A DNA stretch of 64,000 nucleotides from Mastigias papua (lineage: Eukaryota; Cnidaria; Scyphozoa; Rhizostomeae; Mastigiidae): the NCBI GenBank assembly GCA_964019165.1, contig OZ025278.1:5654517-5718516 (forward strand), written 5' to 3'. Shown here in pieces: positions 55,468-64,000 of this stretch (the first letter of the stretch is position 1; each line of letters opens with the position of its first letter). Both the position numbers and the translations under genes were made by a program. Under the pieces are notes generated by a model, which was not told the origin of the DNA, did not search any database, and saw only the letters and a list, made by a program, of their open reading frames with translations.

Positions 55468-58400
55468 TCAACGAACAATTTGTGACGGTATTGGTACACC
55501 TAGACAATCAGGTTCTCTACGCAGTCTGTCTGAGCGACGTGCAACAAGTCTTTGCCTTTCTTCGACACTGTCTGTCCGTTTTGCATCATTGTTATCATAA
55601 TCATCATCACTATCTTTATGCTGCTTTGTTTCTGGTTCACTGCCTACTTCATTTTCTAAATTCGAAGGTATTAGAATGCGCTTGAAGTGAGACACGTTGC
55701 GAGTTATTTTACGTTTATCATTGTCTTCAATTGTGATACGTGATTTATTTCTATGCACAACAATTAATGGTTTCTCATTGAAACGAGGGGTCAGCTTGTT
55801 CTGCTTTTCTTGCTTGATAAGAACATAGTCTCCCACTTTAATATCGCAAGTTTTAGCATGTCGCATTTTATCAACATAGACTTTATTATATTCGGCCTGT
55901 AGTCGTTCATTCTCTATTGCTTCTTTGTGCCGATTAATCGTTTTTTTCTTTATCAACGTTGGGAGTTTTCCATTCACTACACGATTAAAAAGCAATTCTG
56001 AGGGGGCGATTTTGGTTGTCGCATGAGGTGTTGTGCGGTACTGTAGGAGGAATCGATTTAATTCCTGCTGCCATATTCTCCCTTCAACTTGTGCTGTTAT
56101 CAAGGCACGGCCAAGAGGTTGGTTAAAACGCTTTACTTCAGCATTGCCTTGTGGCCACTTGGGAGTTGCAGTCTTGTAGCTAATACCTAAAGTATGGAGA
56201 TACCGACGATACGCATCGCTATTGAAAGGTGGACCATTGTCTGTGGTGAGTGAAAGAGGAATACCGTGAGTGGCGAAAATCTTGTCGAATTTCGGAATAA
56301 CAACAGATGCTTTTGTTCATCGAACAATTTCAACCTCCGGATAACGCGAATAACGATCTATAAGAACTAGCAGATATTATCCAGAAGGCATTCGGCCATA
56401 AAATTCTGCATACACCTTCTGCCATGATCCATCTGGTATGGGGGTCATCCGTATAGGCTCTGGGGGGTTGGGTTGACCAGTGGATTGACATGGTATACAA
56501 CGACAAGAGTCTCTTTCACTAGCGTATCTATTCCAGGAAACCTTACCTTCTCACGGAGGAGCGCTTTTGTCTTCACTAGACCTTGGTGGGTCTCATGCGC
56601 AATGTCTATCGCTTGCTGTTGTAAAGATTCCGGTACAACGATTAGAGAACAACGAAGAACAATATTCTGTGGAGCAACGATCAGTTCATCCTTTATAGCT
56701 CGGAAGGGTTTGACAAGATCGCAGTCCCATTTATTATGACGAATTGCTGCACGTAGATTTTGCATTGTTTTGTCTGCATCATTGGCTTTCTGAATATTAC
56801 TACTTGTCATAGCTTTTGGGACAGCTGATAAAGCCAATAGACTTACATATTCATCAGCCATGACTGCATACTTGGAGATATTGTCTGAAGATGGGTGACG
56901 TGACAGGAAATCTACAGGGTTGTCTTTCCCTGGCTTGTACACGACCGAAAATGTGTAGGGTTGGAGTCGAAGTACCCATCTTTCAATGAGTGATGATGGC
57001 TTAGAATTAACGTTTCCGTAGATGACCTCAAGAGGTTTATGGTCAGTTATTAGGGTGAAATGAGAACCATATATGTATAAATAGAATTGCTCGATACCCC
57101 AAACAATTCCGAGTGCCTCCTTTTCTGTTTTGCCAGTAACGTTGCTCGACTGGGGTAAGCGCGCGACTGGCACAAGCAACGACTTGTGGGGTGTCTGCAT
57201 CTGACCCTTGTTTTACTCAAACTGGCAGAGATGCCAACGGGACTGGTGTCCACGGTTATGAACGTTTCTTTCGTCGTGTCAAAGTAGGACATAACACGAG
57301 CGCGTGTTAATGCCTGTTTCAGGTGATCAAAAGCAGTCTGATGGCTTGAAGTCCTTGTGAAACGGGCATTTGTCTTAATAAGAACTCGCAAGGGCTCCGA
57401 AATTGCTGCATAATTCGGAATATATTTGCTACTGTAGTTCGCCATACCCAGAAAACTCCTAACTTCATGAACGTTTGTGGGAACTAAGGCATTTTGAACA
57501 TCAAGAGCCCGAGCTTGATCTGGTGTTGTCCCTTCGGCAGTAAATACTTGACCGGAAAATGATAAAGAGGCAGTCAAAAGCTTACATTTTGATGCATTCA
57601 AGGTTAAACCATGGCCTGCAAGACGTTTTAGGGAGGCAGAGAGTGCTTGATCATGATCTTCACGTGTCTTTGCAAAAATAATTATATCGTCTGCTAAATT
57701 ACGGATACCATCTAATCTGTGTAACAACGTCTGTAGTGTATGCTGAAAAATTTTAGCTGCAGCATTTGTTCCATAGTTGAGCCTTTTGTATCTATATAAC
57801 CCAACATGAGTATTAAATATGGTTATATATCTGCCGCATTCATCTAACTCTAACTGATGATAGGCTTGAGCTAAATCAAGCTTAGAGAAAACTTGCATCC
57901 ATTTAAGGCTTGGCTAATATCCGCAACTGTAGGAATTAAGTAACGAACCCTTTGTATAGCACAATTTGCTTTCCGCATATCAACGCATATTCTTACAGTG
58001 CCATCTTTCTTAGGAACCGCAACGATGGCGCTTATCCAAGGGGTCGCTTGGGTGTAAGGGACCTTTTCAATGCTGTCATCTGCTACAAGCTGAGGAATGG
58101 CGTGCTTAACCTTCTCTCTGATATGATACGGAATACGTCATTGCGCCTCCGCAGTCGGCTGAACTGTTTCATAGATATCTAAAGTAATCTGCTGATGTTG
58201 CAGTTTGCCTAGGCCATTAAACACATTCCTGTACTTATTAACAGTGCCTGTGAGTGCTTTATCCTGTGTTTGTGGTAAATTAGGTGTGTTGTTTGCCGCC
58301 AATTTGCAAAGATTAAGACTTATTAGCCCTAACTCTTGTGCTGTTTGCGCGCTCAGCAAGTTGCCACTGTTGCTGCTGTTAACCACAAAGAACGTTGCAA

Positions 58401-58902
58401 CATCGTAGCGTTTCTCTGTTTCTATTACTGCTTGGAGTTTGCCTTTGAAAGTAACAGGTTTTGATGAACTGTAGGGGAACGAGTTTGAACGGGTTTCAAG
58501 TAAATGTGCATCTTTCATACGCAGGAATGTTTCATGATCAAGTACATTTATGCTAGCCCCTGTATCGATAAGACTATCAAAGGAGTGTCCTAAGACTTTA
58601 ATAGTAGCATGGGGACGTGTAGTTTTACTATCACGAACGGGATAGAAGTACTCATCATCAGTATCAGACTGGCCATGGACAAGCTGTTTTACTTGGGTGC
58701 ATGGTCTTGAACGTGAGAAAGTCTGAGTGCGCGATTGCCCTGATTTGCGACCTTTCGTTGGCTTTCTACGACAATATTTTACGAAATGATTCATTTTCCC
58801 GCAATTATGACACTCTTTCCCTTTTGCAGAACAGGTGTTGAGATGAGGGGTAGGGCCACCACAATTTTGGCAATTTTTTGGTTGCGTGGAGAGTTTCGAC
58901 AT
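55468..58902 (-). pseudogene. gypsy-2 pol region (NC, protease, RT, RNase H, integrase), broken
   Basis: 58902-58138: zinc knuckles NCQNCGGPTPHLNTC and CHNCGKMNHFVKYC, and protease SLIDTGASINVLD. A TGA (likely CGA to TGA) follows, then RT 58140-57050 (ICVDMRKANCAI, FSKLDLAQAYHQL, LNYGTNAAAKIFQ, NLADDIII), with a one-base loss near 57905. RNase H (VDTSPVGISASL; frame change near 57200; KTEKEALGIVWG; TDHKPLEVIYG). Integrase HHCC (HETHQG...) breaks near 56510; the core, read through two stops (about 56375 and 56320), keeps the D, D, E residues (LVLIDRYSRYPEV; TDNGPPF; GNAEVKRFN). The final part, 56103-55468, ends with a chromodomain-less basic/acidic tail. At least seven lesions. Confidence 0.9.
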
Positions 58903-58929
58903 CTGTTCTTTCCCCTCTATTTCAGCAGA

Positions 58930-59454
58930 CTAAAGTTTGCTAATTTCGTCTCGACAACCACCAAGAAGCATGGCTTTAAGATCATAACTAGGGTCACGTA
59001 AGGCCTGTTTGCGAATACGGGTTGACGTACCCCCTATTATAATCTGTTCTTCTAACTCAATGTATAAGTTGGTCAATTCACATGGTTCGGCTAAAGTTCT
59101 CAAACGCGTATGGTATTGATCAAGAGTTTCATCTTTTTGCTGAAAAGCTTTACGAAAAACATAAACATCATACCTGACATTTTTCTGTAGTTGAAAATGC
59201 TGTGTAAGTTTTTCTTTGGCTATTTCGAAATCATTAGCTTCACCTGTATCAGGTAGCTGAGCAAAGATGTCGCGAACCCGTGAGCCAGCTTGGTAGAGGA
59301 GAAGAGCTCGTTTATGTGCATTACTAGTAATGCCAGATGCAGTGAGGAACATTTCAAAATCCATAAGCCATTTCCACCATCGAGTAGCAAGACTGGCGCC
59401 AACTTCAACATCGGAGTTGAATTCGGGCATTGGATGTAGCGAAATACTGGACAT
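58930..59454 (-). pseudogene. gypsy-2 gag (capsid part)
   Basis: A 174-codon frame starting MSSISLHPMPEF 44 bp inside the 5' LTR. Capsid-like helices: WWKWLMDFEMFLTASGI, KRALLLYQAGSRVRDIF, KLTQHFQLQKNVRYDVYVFR, DETLDQYHTRLRTLAEPCE. It ends at a TAG that is in frame with the zinc-knuckle region at 58902. The stop therefore separates capsid from nucleocapsid and is probably a mutation rather than a designed gag-pol boundary. Confidence 0.85.
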
Positions 59455-59497
59455 GGTGTAAATACTACAAATTATGTAAATTAATCCTCGTCGTCAG

Positions 59498-59648
59498 TGT
59501 AATATTCCTGTGTACGTTTTTAGAGCAGATTCAGAAACAACAACCTTCTTGAAACAGAACATAACAAGACATCTAAATCAACGTATTTAGACACATACAA
59601 ACATGTCACACTCCTTAGTGTCCTGGGGACTAGTCTCTAAATACTACA
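59498..59648 (-). repeat. gypsy-2 5' LTR
   Basis: 151 bp, the partner of 55289-55439, with the same TG...CA ends. Followed by AGGCC, the target duplication, and then LINE-G sequence. Confidence 0.95.
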
Positions 59649-61098
59649 AGGCCCAACGGTTGTGAAATGTTTGTTGAAAATTTCTGAAATGTATAAAGGT
59701 ATTTTAAGTTCTGTGCCTTTGAAAATGATTTTTTGGGCAACCGTGTGATTTGAGTTGTTATGCAAAATCTTATTTATTGTTTTCCACATAGCTTTCGGAT
59801 TATTTTGAGTTTCGTCAACTAGGTTATGGTAGCATTCTCTCTACTACTTCCACTCTATTACGATGCTCATAAGTAACTTTGTTTCGTAGTTTCTTGTACT
59901 CTGACCAATAGGAAGAATCTTTCTCAGATGTCTTTTTAGCTAAGTCACGCTTCTTCATGAGGCATTATAAATCAGCTGTGATCTTAGCATGATGACTGGT
60001 TATCTTTGTACCCTTAAGAGGTGCATGCACTTCTAGTAGAGCCGATATAACACTATTGAAAACGGAGGCCATGAGATCAGGGTTACCATTAGTTGAGGCT
60101 AGAGTCTAGCCCCAATCAATGGTTGACAGTTCGTTCAAAAATAGGCGCTTATAATAACTTTTAAGACTACGTGTTTCAACTATTTTTTTTGTCTACTTAT
60201 CTATTAATCGCTTTGCATTTATTTTCCTTACTGCAAAGATAAGGTAATGATCCACCATCCCTAGCTTTAGCACGTTCGCTCTTAAAATATAATTTGGATG
60301 ATTTGTAGCAAAGTGATCTATGGGAGTTCTAGAAGTGTGGGGAACCCCATCTTTCTTCGCTGTAATTATCCTAGTATATTCTTCTATTTGCTGCTCAAAT
60401 TGAAACTCAGAATAGATTGATTTTATGCTTCTGGTGCACCTATTCCTATGATCTTTTAGATTGCACTTTGTATCACCTATCAGGATAATCTCTACCTTCT
60501 GCATCTACAGCAGAGAGCAGTTTCCTTAATGCCGCAAAACTGTCCTTGTCACTTCCCTTGGTGGGGGGTCTATACCAATATATGACAACATAGCTCTTGG
60601 CATGAGTTTGGGGTGATCTCTACAGCTACCACTTCCAATAGTGGATCATCCATATCATATCTACGATTGTGACTAATTCTAGAATTGACATAGATTACTA
60701 CACCTCCAATGTTAACACTTCTATCTTTACGGCGAATTTTAAAGCCTTCTAGGCCCACTTCTGGGTCCTTAATATCTTCACTTAACCTAGTTTCACTCAA
60801 ACCCAAGATCTGAAGCTAGTGCTCATTTATCACATGCTCAATTTTACAAAAGTGCCTACATAATGAAACAACATAAAGTGCTGCAATTCGCAAGCCCCTA
60901 TTTCTTCGTTTTCCTACACTACTTTTAATTCATTTAGATTTTTCTCTGAACCTGCGTACCCCTACTAATATTCTACATATTTTCTGACATTGCGTGCAAA
61001 TCTTTTGGCTCCTCCTTTCTTAACTTTCTTAATGTGTAGACCATCTTCACAAATATTACCATATAAAATATTGTCGTTATCGATGAAGTCTATACCTA

Positions 61099-61376
61099 CA
61101 ATACCCGACAAAAGTCCTGGGACACTTTGCACTTTTTGCAGTCTGCAACAAACGTTCATTCCCCTCTCCCCCTGAAACAATGTTGGTTTTCTGGAGAAGT
61201 AGCTGCGATAATGGGAAAATTTCGCGTGCACGCCAACTTCAAATGTACCACAAACGAATCAACATTGTTCTAGGGGGAAGGGGGGTGCATGTTTGTAGCA
61301 ACTATGACAATATGTAGAAGAAAATGGTGTTTTATCTGTTTCTTCTAAGTGTCCCAAGGACTTTTGTCCACTATTG
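61099..61376. mobile_element. MITE copy 2 (CAAT...GTCC family)
   Basis: A 278-bp element. The left end is CAATACCCGACAAAAGTCC; the right end, reverse-complemented, is CAATAGTGGACAAAAGTCC. Its first ~192 bp are identical to the copy at 63809-64000. It adjoins the right end of LINE-G. Non-coding. Confidence 0.82.
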
Positions 61377-61481
61377 TCTGGTATCAAATTTGAAAGATAA
61401 AAGCTATTTGGCTGCAATCATGGGCGATCATAGGGTTTTCGGGGGCGCTGATTACGATAGTGACAACAGTTTCTACGTATC

Positions 61482-61553
61482 TTTACCCTATGACGTCATG
61501 CTGACGTCACAGGGTAAATTTATTGGGCTTGTCTCTTGAAGGTGCATATAAAC
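61482..61553 (+). promoter_or_regulatory. Paired CRE palindrome with downstream TATA box
   Basis: Two TGACGTCA sites (61491-61498 and 61502-61509) lie in a 17-bp inverted repeat (TTTACCCTATGACGTCA and TGACGTCACAGGGTAAA; one mismatch). About 40 bp downstream is GCATATAAACAG (TATA box, about 61546-61552). CREB/ATF proteins bind TGACGTCA. No convincing gene follows on +, so it may be a promoter of an unseen or non-coding transcript, or an element promoter. Confidence 0.45.
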
Positions 61554-62322
61554 AGTACTTTGTACACACGAGTGCAACTGTACGTCATGCTCATAAAAAT
61601 ATGAGGCTCTAGCTTCTATATAGCAAAAACGCAGAAGAATTATGAGCAGTAGTTTGCGCTTAACATCGTATTAAAGACGTAGCCTCGTAATCGTGAGCTT
61701 GACTGTAGGACTTGAACAACTGTCATAGGCGGCTGCAGATGGCCACAAAAGTGTACCATAAGGGTACACAGAGATTGAAATGAGATGACGAGAGAAGCAA
61801 AAATTACTGATGAGAAGAATGAAGTTGTTAATTTGTGGCGAAAGGAGTTTAACTTGCCGCATAGTGAAATCACAACTCGGTGTAGGATCTCTAAATCTAG
61901 AGTAAACGCATAGGCAAACAGTGTATGGAGTCAAAACCATCCAGAAAAAGAGTTGTGAGCCTCCAGCACTAACTAGAAGGGAGAAGGGTCGTTTTCTCAG
62001 AAATTTTAAGTCATGACAGAACAGATTCAGGCCCCCTGAAGAGGCCAGAAAGGCTATGAGGGGAGGGGCAAGGCCTCCCCATCTTCGGGGACCCAGATAA
62101 TGACCACACAAGTAAATTCGATGGTGATAATATATGGTATGCTGTACAACCTGTTATCACTTCTAGCCCCCTTGACCACCTTAACAGTCAGTTTGAATTA
62201 TGGAAAGATGCGGGAAATGATTATTTGGCAAAATAAAGTGGACAAACTGCTTTCTGTGGAATACAATACATGCAATACATTACACTGCTCAGCGTCCTTC
62301 AATGCAAATCAGACTGAACAAC
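61554..62322. other. No gene recognised
   Basis: About 770 bp with overlapping short ORFs on both strands, none with a recognisable domain. Confidence 0.4.
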
Positions 62323-62790
62323 AACAACAATATGCACTAGCGACAGTTTACACGGTTTACACTCACAGTTTACACTTGAAAATCAGGCGAAAAAGGGTGC
62401 TTCCCTTGACGAAAGCAAAAAGGTGACCACCATGCCAGGTGTACACTATCAATGTACATGCTTTAATGATTTTTCATGAATTTTTTAGTATACTGGTAAG
62501 GAAATAATGAGGAAAAACTCCACGGTTTACACTTTTTTGCATAAAGAATCACATGACCTAACTCTTAATACCTTCGAAAGTGTAAACCGTGGAAAAGTGC
62601 CAATTTTCATACCACTACTACGTTTTCTATAAACTTGAATATTGTTCATGGGTGTACACATATTGTGTACATCTTTTACGTATTTTACACAAATTAAATA
62701 CCAAGCGTATGCAGAAATACAGAGCTTTTTGCAAGTGTAAACTGTGGGTGTAAACCGTGTAAACTGTGGAATGCATAGCAACAACACAGT
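62323..62790. mobile_element. Nested fold-back (MITE-like) element
   Basis: Outer inverted arms of 35 nt (62344-62378 and 62732-62766; 34 of 35 match) start CAGTTTACACGGTTTACAC. Inner arms of 17 nt (62519-62535 and 62577-62593) are perfect: TCCACGGTTTACACTTT. All arms are built from the same CGGTTTACAC motif. The flanks AACAACAA.TATGCA and TGCATAGCAACAAC extend the symmetry. No coding capacity; the terminal class is unknown. Confidence 0.7.
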
Positions 62791-63808
62791 GCGGGATACT
62801 CATCACATTCCGTTGTTGTCAAGCTGCATACAAAAGCGTAGGTACAAAAAGGACAGAGGGAGGGGCAAGTACAGCATTGATCTGAAGTGACAAAATGTAA
62901 CAATAAAACTGCCAATGAGCAAAACAACAGCCACATAGAGTGACTGTCTCTTCACCAGACATGTGAATCTGACGAACATATTGGCGGTTGGCATCATTCA
63001 TTATTGTCTCTATCTCTAGTGCATCAATAAATTGTTGTTGTTATCTAGTGAAGCCATTTAGATTACTAGTGTGAATGTACTTTTGATCGTTGTTCTTTTT
63101 AGCTAACTAGTAATTGTGTAACACGAAGGAGACTTTGAATATCCCTGCCGTCTGTTCTGTCTGTTTTGCTGATAACGGAAGTATTCCTGAAATTTCGCCA
63201 TGCAGACAGGCATATGTAATCAATAGCGAATGTTTTCAATGGGGGTGTTTCTTGGGTACATTTTGAACTGTAATGCATAGCCAGTTAACACGCCAGCCAT
63301 AAAAGCAGTGCACATATAACGCCTCTTGTATAGAAAAAGTTGCCAAATTACATAGGCAGAATATATTTTAGGAATTTGAATAAGAACGAATGGTGAAGTT
63401 AATAAGTTACGGACTGCATCTGCGTAACCATAGCAATACTACCGTTAGTACATGTGCTAACGTCTGTCTTGGCCTCGTTTGCAAGTTCTGGCAAAGTTCA
63501 AGTAAAGCCGGTATTTGGAGCGTTTTTGCAAGCTATGTTGCTCGAACTGTTCCTATATTTTCAAGATAAGTCTCGTGAGGCTCGTTTCGTCGATTACATT
63601 GTTTTTGGAAGATAAAACTTATGTCCTAATACCGATTTGGGTAGGAGCACTGCCGGAGGGACAGAATGATAGACACCCACGTGATATGACGTCACAGAGA
63701 TGACTTACAGAATTTTAAATATCACCATCGTTTTCAGCACCATCGATTACCCCTTGACCAACCAACACATTGCAGGTATAATGTGTTTTGAAAAATTTCA
63801 ATACCAGA
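62791..63808. other. No gene recognised
   Basis: About 1 kb without recognisable coding; contains one CRE-like TGACGTCA near 63688 next to CACGTGATA. Confidence 0.4.
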
Positions 63809-64000
63809 CAATACCCGACAAAAGTCCTGGGACACTTTGCACTTTTTGCAGTCTGCAACAAACGTTCATTCCCCTCTCCCCCTGAAACAATGTTGGTTTT
63901 CTGGAGAAGTAGCTGCGATAATGGGAAAATTTCGCGTGCACGCCAACTTCAAATGTACCACAAACGAATCAACATTGTTCTAGGGGGAAGGGGGGTGCAT
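63809..64000. mobile_element. MITE copy 3, cut by the window edge
   Basis: Starts CAATACCCGACAAAAGTCC and is identical to 61099-61290 through the last base of the window, while the bases left of it differ. The right terminus lies outside. Confidence 0.82.

Larger units (their letters stand above)
55289..59648 (-). mobile_element. Complete Ty3/gypsy LTR retrotransposon (gypsy-2)
   Basis: A 4,360-bp element with two 151-bp LTRs (about a dozen differences between them) and a perfect 5-bp target duplication AGGCC (55284-55288 and 59649-59653). It is transcribed on the minus strand: 5' LTR on the right, gag at 59454, pol downstream, polypurine tract AAAAAGGGGGAATGA (minus strand) just before the 3' LTR. 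It is inserted into LINE-G. No clear tRNA-type primer binding site starting TGG was found after the 5' LTR (the interior begins CTGACGACGAGG). The LTR divergence and coding lesions indicate an old, inactive copy. It is related to gypsy-1. Confidence 0.95.
54441..61098 (-). mobile_element. CR1-like LINE split by a gypsy element (LINE-G)
   Basis: Minus-strand LINE in two parts. Right part 61098-59649: end of ORF1 (LYGNICEDGLHIKKVKK), the endonuclease at 60806-60570 (MGLSETRLSEDI) and 60504-60193 (IILIGDTKCNLKDH; MVDHYLIFAV), and the linker. Left part 55288-54441: RT with SAVSRILEKIAHDQL, motif A IFLDHKKAFDTVDH, motif B CGIPQGSCLGSFQFLLYVNDF and motif C MYADDTCATI. The gypsy element sits exactly between them with an AGGCC duplication. 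The RT thumb and 3' tail are missing at the 54441 junction with the copia remnant. It is close to LINE-A in RT wording. Many stops and frame changes. Confidence 0.82.

Noticed and set aside
55440..59497. tRNA primer binding site for gypsy-2
   Set aside because: The sequence after the 5' LTR (CTGACGACGAGG) does not start with TGG and I could not match it to a tRNA 3' end.

Overview
The window is a stretch of animal nuclear DNA, most likely from a cnidarian (an anthozoan coral or anemone is my best guess). The evidence is indirect. There is one spliced host gene with PA14 and ricin-like repeat domains. The rest is a dense mix of CR1-like LINEs whose ORF1 carries an esterase domain, Penelope-like elements (PLEs) with GIY-YIG endonuclease and hammerhead ribozymes, Ty3/gypsy and Ty1/copia remnants, PIF/Harbinger and hAT DNA transposons, MITEs and long (TA)n arrays. 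The sequence is AT-rich and contains no bacterial-type gene organisation. The species assignment is inference.

Layout. 1-985: 3' end of a LINE on +. 1119-8217: minus-strand host gene seen as four exons with matching splice phases (three ricin-like repeats, then a PA14 domain split over two exons). Its last intron is about 4.9 kb and holds a MITE, a decayed Harbinger and a 1.1-kb Harbinger-type element. 8770-18950: block of four larger LINE pieces plus one nested fragment, including a near full-length CR1-like element with esterase and a probable winged-helix domain in ORF1. 18960-21745: (CATA)n next to a gypsy pol fragment that is open from zinc knuckles to the integrase zinc finger. 21800-24860: no gene, one MITE. 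24860-28295: LINE with an intact 952-codon ORF2, flanked by 54-bp direct repeats. 28300-31640: nothing recognised.

31640-38580: one PLE that carries an inverted 5' part and is split by a 4.3-kb repeat-rich insertion. 41340-45630: four (TA)n arrays around a GIY-YIG fragment and a head-to-head PLE palindrome. The palindrome has two 1,445-bp arms, apparently identical, each ending in a well-formed hammerhead ribozyme. 46184-49627: hAT transposon with a broken transposase. 50216-52223: LINE endonuclease remnant and a third PLE copy. 53360-54440: copia remnant. 54441-61098: LINE split by a complete gypsy element (55289-59648; 151-bp LTRs; AGGCC target-site duplication). 61099-64000: MITE copies, a paired CRE/TATA promoter-like motif and a nested fold-back repeat.

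How it works together: apart from the PA14 gene nothing looks like a host gene. The elements form a nested record of insertions (gypsy in LINE, LINE fragment in LINE, repeat block in PLE). Only the 24.9-28.2 kb LINE ORF2 looks coding-competent, and its ORF1 is truncated. Both PLE palindrome arms are intact in sequence, but the first RT catalytic Asp is replaced by His. The most interesting items are the PLE palindrome with paired ribozymes, the winged-helix plus esterase ORF1, and the PLE 5' inversion.
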